This document shows, piece by piece, positions 60,901 through 64,000 of a stretch of 64,000 nt of DNA; positions within the stretch are counted from its first letter, which is position 1, and every line of letters starts with the position of its first letter. This stretch comes from Chitinophaga sp. H8. GTDB lineage: Bacteria > Bacteroidota > Bacteroidia > Chitinophagales > Chitinophagaceae. The DNA is taken from the NCBI RefSeq assembly GCF_040567655.1, contig NZ_JBEXAC010000002.1:1426001-1490000 (forward strand), in the 5' to 3' direction. The translations under genes and the position numbers were made by a program. Below the pieces are notes generated by a model. The model was not told the origin of the DNA. It did no database searches and saw only the letters and a program-made list of their open reading frames with translations.

Positions 60901-61311
60901 CAGGAGCGATTGAACCTTTATCAGGAACTGGATAACATTGCTACAGAAGACAAGTTGCAGGTCTTTGAGATGGAGCTGCAGGACCGATTTGGGCCTGTTC
61001 CTGCTCCTGTAAAAGATTTGTTTGCGGCTATCCGTTGCCGGTGGATGGCAATCCAGCTGGGCTTTGAAAAGATGATGCTGAAAGAAGAGAAACTACGTTG
61101 TTATTTCATCAGCAATCCGGATTCTCCTTACTTTGAATCTCCTGGCTTCCATCATATTTTACACTACATTCAAACACGCACCAATAATGCCCGCTTAAAG
61201 CAGGTAGGAAAGAATTTTATGCTGGTTGTGGAACGTATCCGTTCTATGACTGAAATGTATACTTTCCTACATGGCATGATGCAAAAAGCACCGGCGGAAA
61301 AAACGGAATAA
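57919..61311 (+). CDS. mfd: Transcription-repair coupling factor
   Basis: 1130 aa from ATG 57919, right after the -7 box; the frame is open back to 57796, but those 41 residues overlap the promoter and do not match Mfd. Order of domains: UvrB-like N-terminus (about 1-330), RNA polymerase interaction domain of CarD type (about 440-530, PGDFVTHIDHGVGVYSGL), RecG-like helicase with Walker A GDVGFGKTEVA (from 595) and the Mg box DEEQ (696-699), motif III TLTATPIPRTLQFS, motif VI QLRGRVGRSNKKA, and the C-terminal TRCF domain. It removes RNA polymerase stalled at DNA damage and recruits UvrA. Its stop is 5 bases from the stop of the convergent gene. Confidence 0.98.
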   Translation: MNLQGVLQLYQRDTRLQSLVKGIQQSAPQHFQLTALSGSSINFVAVGAWAHADANHLFILNDKEEAAYFHNDLEQLSQALDVFYFPDSYKKTGQFQEFNSSHSMLRTEALMRFSSDGNAVRKKILVTYPEALWEKVAGAAAFNTNMVQLKVGDVLKVDPLLEKLVGWGFHATDFVYEPGQYAVRGGILDIYSFGNEKPYRIELFGEDIDSIRLFDPETQLSERKLSQITLIANMDAHTAGHVKTSLLEFLPENTVVWIKDPAFVAGVVEQLETRLDEWLQTGKKVRVDEEEEMALTANDFVPASKLIAEILQRHCIVFGNNNWWQDQQLAPVVIDFETKEQPVFNRQFDLLIKDLDQHNKQKYGLFIFADNPRQLERLRSIFEDLKAEFVFYPIPVPISAGFIDHTLKIACYTDHQIFQRYHKYKVKQAYNKNKAITMKTLRELQPGDFVTHIDHGVGVYSGLQKIEANGKMQEAIRIIYKNNDLLYVNINSLHKISKYTGKEGVEPRVNKLGSDAWDKLKEKAKTQVKDIAKDLIRLYAVRKAQEGFAHTPDTYLQTELEASFIYDDTPDQSKATADVKRDMESPAPMDRLVCGDVGFGKTEVAVRAAFKTLVDGKQAAILVPTTILAFQHYKTFSERLKDFPCTIDYLNRFKSSKQKKETLQRLAEGKIDIIIGTHALLSKDVKFKDLGVLVVDEEQKFGVSAKEKLKQLKYNVDTLTLTATPIPRTLQFSLMGARDLSIINTPPPNRQSIETEVLVFDQDQIRDAIYFETERGGQVYFIHNRIKGLGEIAGLIQGLCPDLSIATAHGQLEGHQLEEVVLDFIDRKYDVLVCTNIVESGVDIPNANTIIINNAHHFGLSDLHQLRGRVGRSNKKAFCYLLAPPMSTLPADSRKRLQTLEQHSELGSGFQIAMRDLDIRGAGNLLGGEQSGFMAEIGFDMYQKILDEAIRELKQNEFRELFREQMEEKKDYINDCTIDTDLEILIPDTYVESIQERLNLYQELDNIATEDKLQVFEMELQDRFGPVPAPVKDLFAAIRCRWMAIQLGFEKMMLKEEKLRCYFISNPDSPYFESPGFHHILHYIQTRTNNARLKQVGKNFMLVVERIRSMTEMYTFLHGMMQKAPAEKTE

Positions 61312-61316
61312 CCAGC

Positions 61317-63242
61317 TTATCGTATCAGGGTTAATGTCCCTTTTTGTACATGCTGCCTGCCGGTGTAATCTTTTCCACTGATCACCCAGATGTAAGTGTC
61401 TATGGGCTGCGGTATGCCTTGATATGTACCGTCCCAGCTCCGGGTAAGAGAAGTGGTATAAAAAAGTTCCTGCCCCCACCGATTCCATACCCGGAAATAG
61501 TCTAGCTTGGGAATGCCTGCTGCAATAGCACGGAAAAAATCATTCGTACCATCTCCATTAGGAGAAAAGGCGGTAGGCACATAAAACGCAGGGCCTTTAT
61601 ATACACGTACCAATAAGGAATCTTTTTGTATACATCCTTCCGGCGACATTACCGTAAGGCGGAATTGCTGGTCCTTCTGCAGTATGGCTACCGGATTGGC
61701 AATGTGGCTATCGGAAAGTCCTGTAGCAGGTTCCCACTGGAACTGTGTGGCACCATTGGAAACGGACTGTAATTGTAAGGGTTGCAGTACTGCCACCAGC
61801 GTATCTGGTCCTGCGTCCAGTTTCAGGTCAATAATACTGATATCCGCATAAGCGCTGTCTGATGCACAGCCATCTTCACTTATTGCGTATAGTCTTGTAT
61901 GATAGGTACCACCATTGGGATAAGTATGGGTAGGATTTTGTATGCCGGAGGTAGTGGTATCATCCAGTCGCCATAGCCAATCGCGGATGCTGACCTGTGG
62001 CGTCAGGTTATTGGCGGTGAAATTTACGGGTAATCCCAGGCAAACATTATTTCCCTGAGCGCTTACTTCCGGTATGGGGTAGGCCGGCAGTATTTTGCTG
62101 GCGCTGTTACTGCAGCCACCAGGCGTAGTAACAGTAAGGTTTACGGTATAGTTATCAGGACGGTCATAAACCGTTTGAGGATGTTGTGTGGTGGCAGTAG
62201 CACCATTACCCAGTTCCCATTGCCATTTTTGCACTGTGCCGGTGGTTACAGCAGAGGCATCTCTGAGCTGGATGGTTCTGCCCACACATAACAGGTCGGC
62301 CGTAAAATCGGCTATGGGGTAAGTATCCACTGCCACCCGTTGTTGCAGGGTATCAGAAATACAACCACTATTATCTTCGATCACCAGTTTAACATCATAT
62401 TGCCCAGGTGGGAACAGATGAGGCGGAGGCTGTGCTTGTGTATAGGTAGTACCATCATCAAAATCCCAGAACCAGTGGGTTATGGTACCGAAAGATTGGG
62501 AGTCATCACCAAACACTACGGGTGTGCCTTCGCAAAACAGCTGTTGATGATCAAAACGGAGTTGCGGACGGAGGGCCGCACAAAACTGTTGTTCGTTGAT
62601 TTCCCCACCGGTAGAACCAGCAAAGCCCCAATAAACCATGGGATCCGCCCCAAATACGTCGTTCACCAGGTCTTTGGTGGCAGAGAGCCGTAACTGGCCA
62701 TCCACACTTACTTCCAGCAACTGCCGGGCTGCATCCCATTTAATGCGGAAAATATGCCATTTACAATCTTTTATGTTACTCGTGTTGGGCAACACTTCTA
62801 TGGTACCAGTCAGGTTTTCGGGACTGCTGTGATCTGTAATGCCATTTACCTGGATGGCCAGGTGATCATAAGCAGGATCGTTCTCATCCAGGTTCTGATA
62901 GGTATCTATGATCACGCCCAATGAAGGAGCAATGCCTTTGAAGCCGATGCCTTGCCCGGAAGCGCCCAGATTGGTGCCTTTTGTTTGCAGGATAAACCCG
63001 ATCCCGTCTGCGCCGGTAGTTCTGCACCCCAGGTTTACGTCAAATACATAGTCGAATGACTGGAGGAGGTTGATCTTGTTTTTATTCCATACCGTACCGC
63101 TTTTAAAGCCCGCATCCGGTGTCAGTATATAACAATTGCAGGTGCGCTGAACAGCATCTCCGTTTAAGATATAGGGTGTTTGCCCATATGCCATTACATG
63201 GAGGGATAATACTAACAACAGAAGGCATAAGGCTTTGTGCAT
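61317..63242 (-). CDS. Secreted lectin-domain and PKD protein with T9SS type B C-terminal domain
   Basis: 641 aa. Signal peptide to about 20 (VMAYGQ). Residues 23-230 look like an L-type (legume-like) lectin domain, with FDYVFDVNLGCRTTGADGIG, GVIIDTYQNLDENDPAYDH and WGFAGSTGGEINEQQ. Three PKD-type domains follow, about 245-310 (THWFWDFDDGTTY), 315-390 (QKWQWELGNGATATTQHP) and 400-470 (RDWLWRLDDTTTSGIQNP), then a further beta domain. The C-terminal about 85 residues, from YVPTAFSPNGDGTNDFFR to KGTLTLIR, are the gliding-motility-associated (type B) type IX secretion signal. It should be a surface or extracellular glycan-binding adhesin. Confidence 0.9.
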   Translation of the reverse strand: MHKALCLLLLVLSLHVMAYGQTPYILNGDAVQRTCNCYILTPDAGFKSGTVWNKNKINLLQSFDYVFDVNLGCRTTGADGIGFILQTKGTNLGASGQGIGFKGIAPSLGVIIDTYQNLDENDPAYDHLAIQVNGITDHSSPENLTGTIEVLPNTSNIKDCKWHIFRIKWDAARQLLEVSVDGQLRLSATKDLVNDVFGADPMVYWGFAGSTGGEINEQQFCAALRPQLRFDHQQLFCEGTPVVFGDDSQSFGTITHWFWDFDDGTTYTQAQPPPHLFPPGQYDVKLVIEDNSGCISDTLQQRVAVDTYPIADFTADLLCVGRTIQLRDASAVTTGTVQKWQWELGNGATATTQHPQTVYDRPDNYTVNLTVTTPGGCSNSASKILPAYPIPEVSAQGNNVCLGLPVNFTANNLTPQVSIRDWLWRLDDTTTSGIQNPTHTYPNGGTYHTRLYAISEDGCASDSAYADISIIDLKLDAGPDTLVAVLQPLQLQSVSNGATQFQWEPATGLSDSHIANPVAILQKDQQFRLTVMSPEGCIQKDSLLVRVYKGPAFYVPTAFSPNGDGTNDFFRAIAAGIPKLDYFRVWNRWGQELFYTTSLTRSWDGTYQGIPQPIDTYIWVISGKDYTGRQHVQKGTLTLIR

Positions 63243-63498
63243 ATTTTTGAATGACTAGAAAAATAGTGTTTTTTTCTTGTGTAACATATGCTTTGTTTAA
63301 ACGTTTCATACCCAGCATTACACATATATTCATTTTTATAAAGTAAGGGGTTGGGAATATTTTTTTGGGGTATTTTATGGAAAATGGAAACAGGGGTGCA
63401 TCATGCTAGTGAAAATTTGTAACAGGCATCTGCAGTATTAATAAAGCAGATGTGATCGATAAAAACAAACATTAATAATTAAATACAAAACGTTTAAG

Positions 63499-64000
63499 AT
63501 GAAAAAGGTAATGTTATTAGCAGCGGGTTTATTTTTAGCCATGACCACCTGGGCACAGCAGACAGACAACAAGCCTCCGGTAAAGAAGATTGAAGTAAAC
63601 GGCTCCGCAGAAATTGAGATTACACCGGATGAGATTTTCCTGAATATTTCACTGCGAGAGTATAATAAGAACAAAAGCACCAAAGTAGATATCAGCACAC
63701 TGGAAAAACAATTGCAAAAGGCAGTAGCAGATGCAGGACTTCCCAAGGAAAGCCTGACCATTGAAAATGTGTATGGCAGTAACTATGATTGGTTCTGGCG
63801 TAAAAAGAAAAACGATCAGGATTTTATTGCCCGTAAGCAATACCGTCTTAAGCTGAGCAAGCTGGATAAGGTTAACAGCATCTTATTTGCAGTGGACGCA
63901 GAAGGTATCGAAAATGTAAATATTGCTTCCTTTAACCATACTAAAATGGATCAGTTCCGTAAAGAAGCAAAGATCAAGGCTTTACAGGCTGCTAAAGAGA
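63499..64000 (+). CDS. SIMPL-domain (DUF541) exported protein, N-terminal part
   Basis: The frame opens at ATG 63499 and runs off the right edge with no stop; 167 codons are visible. The signal peptide is MKKVMLLAAGLFLAMTTWAQ. The following KKIEVNGSAEIEITPDEIFL, the LEKQLQKAVADAGLP segment and SFNHTKMDQFRKEAKIKALQ fit the SIMPL domain of DUF541 proteins (family named for its link to IRAK-1 binding SIMPL). In bacteria these are periplasmic or surface proteins of unclear role; E. coli YggE is linked to oxidative stress. A 256-base gap separates it from the lectin gene; it shows AT-rich sequence only. Confidence 0.85.
   Translation, partial: MKKVMLLAAGLFLAMTTWAQQTDNKPPVKKIEVNGSAEIEITPDEIFLNISLREYNKNKSTKVDISTLEKQLQKAVADAGLPKESLTIENVYGSNYDWFWRKKKNDQDFIARKQYRLKLSKLDKVNSILFAVDAEGIENVNIASFNHTKMDQFRKEAKIKALQAAKE

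Overview
The window looks like chromosome of a Bacteroidota bacterium, most likely family Chitinophagaceae (Chitinophaga-like). The reasons are three SusC/SusD outer-membrane uptake pairs, many signal-peptidase-II lipoproteins, a protein with a gliding-motility/type IX secretion C-terminal domain, DUF5686 and DUF1361 proteins, a CreD cluster, a moxR-bat locus, promoter boxes of the Bacteroidota type TAnnTTTG, and almost no strong Shine-Dalgarno sequences. The family-level placement is inference. No rRNA, tRNA, CRISPR array, transposase, integrase or phage gene was seen.

Region 1 (1-13.7 kb) is an uptake island: the 3' end of a SusC gene plus its SusD, then two complete SusC-SusD-lipoprotein units. 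Each unit ends in a strong hairpin terminator. No glycoside hydrolase, peptidase or sigma/anti-sigma regulator lies among them, so the substrate cannot be read from this window. A TlpA-like thioredoxin lipoprotein follows on the other strand.

Region 2 (15-33 kb) is core metabolism and translation: gatB, an aldehyde dehydrogenase, a PDZ-only periplasmic protein, a small lipoprotein, alaS, an M23 peptidase, a MerR regulator, a cysteine-free thioredoxin-fold protein, an MscS channel, an amidohydrolase, prfA, a DUF937 protein with an EF-hand loop, an OmpA-type lipoprotein, a VanZ-like protein, gcvH, a cyclophilin and a conserved hypothetical. Two inverted-repeat elements flank prfA, and a further repeat structure (terminal inverted repeats enclosing 11-bp tandem units) lies at 30.55-30.88 kb.

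Region 3 (33-47 kb) holds moxR, a DUF58 gene, a BatD-like gene and batA, then rsgA, two tandem micro-lipoproteins, a gamma-class carbonic anhydrase, a class III aminotransferase, a DUF5686 protein, and a membrane protein/regulator/creD cluster. The two ends of that cluster share the palindrome ACTTTG-N5-CAAAGT. A diacylglycerol-kinase-family gene and a DUF1361 gene follow.

Region 4 (47-64 kb) holds a large TolB-like beta-propeller/outer-membrane protein, a metallo-beta-lactamase hydrolase, a structured 185-nt gap, a polysaccharide flippase, arfB, dtd, a MazG-like pyrophosphatase, a YihY protein, glyS, a ferredoxin-reductase-like protein, mfd, a lectin-PKD-T9SS protein and the start of a SIMPL-domain gene that runs off the right edge. 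Translation quality control is well represented (gatB, alaS, prfA, rsgA, arfB, dtd, glyS), but these genes are scattered rather than in one operon.

No clearly new multi-gene system was found. The best candidates for undescribed biology are the palindrome-linked creD regulon, the repeat element at 30.6-30.9 kb, the micro-lipoprotein pair, the structured gap at 51.2 kb, and the apparently leaderless glyS and mfd transcripts.
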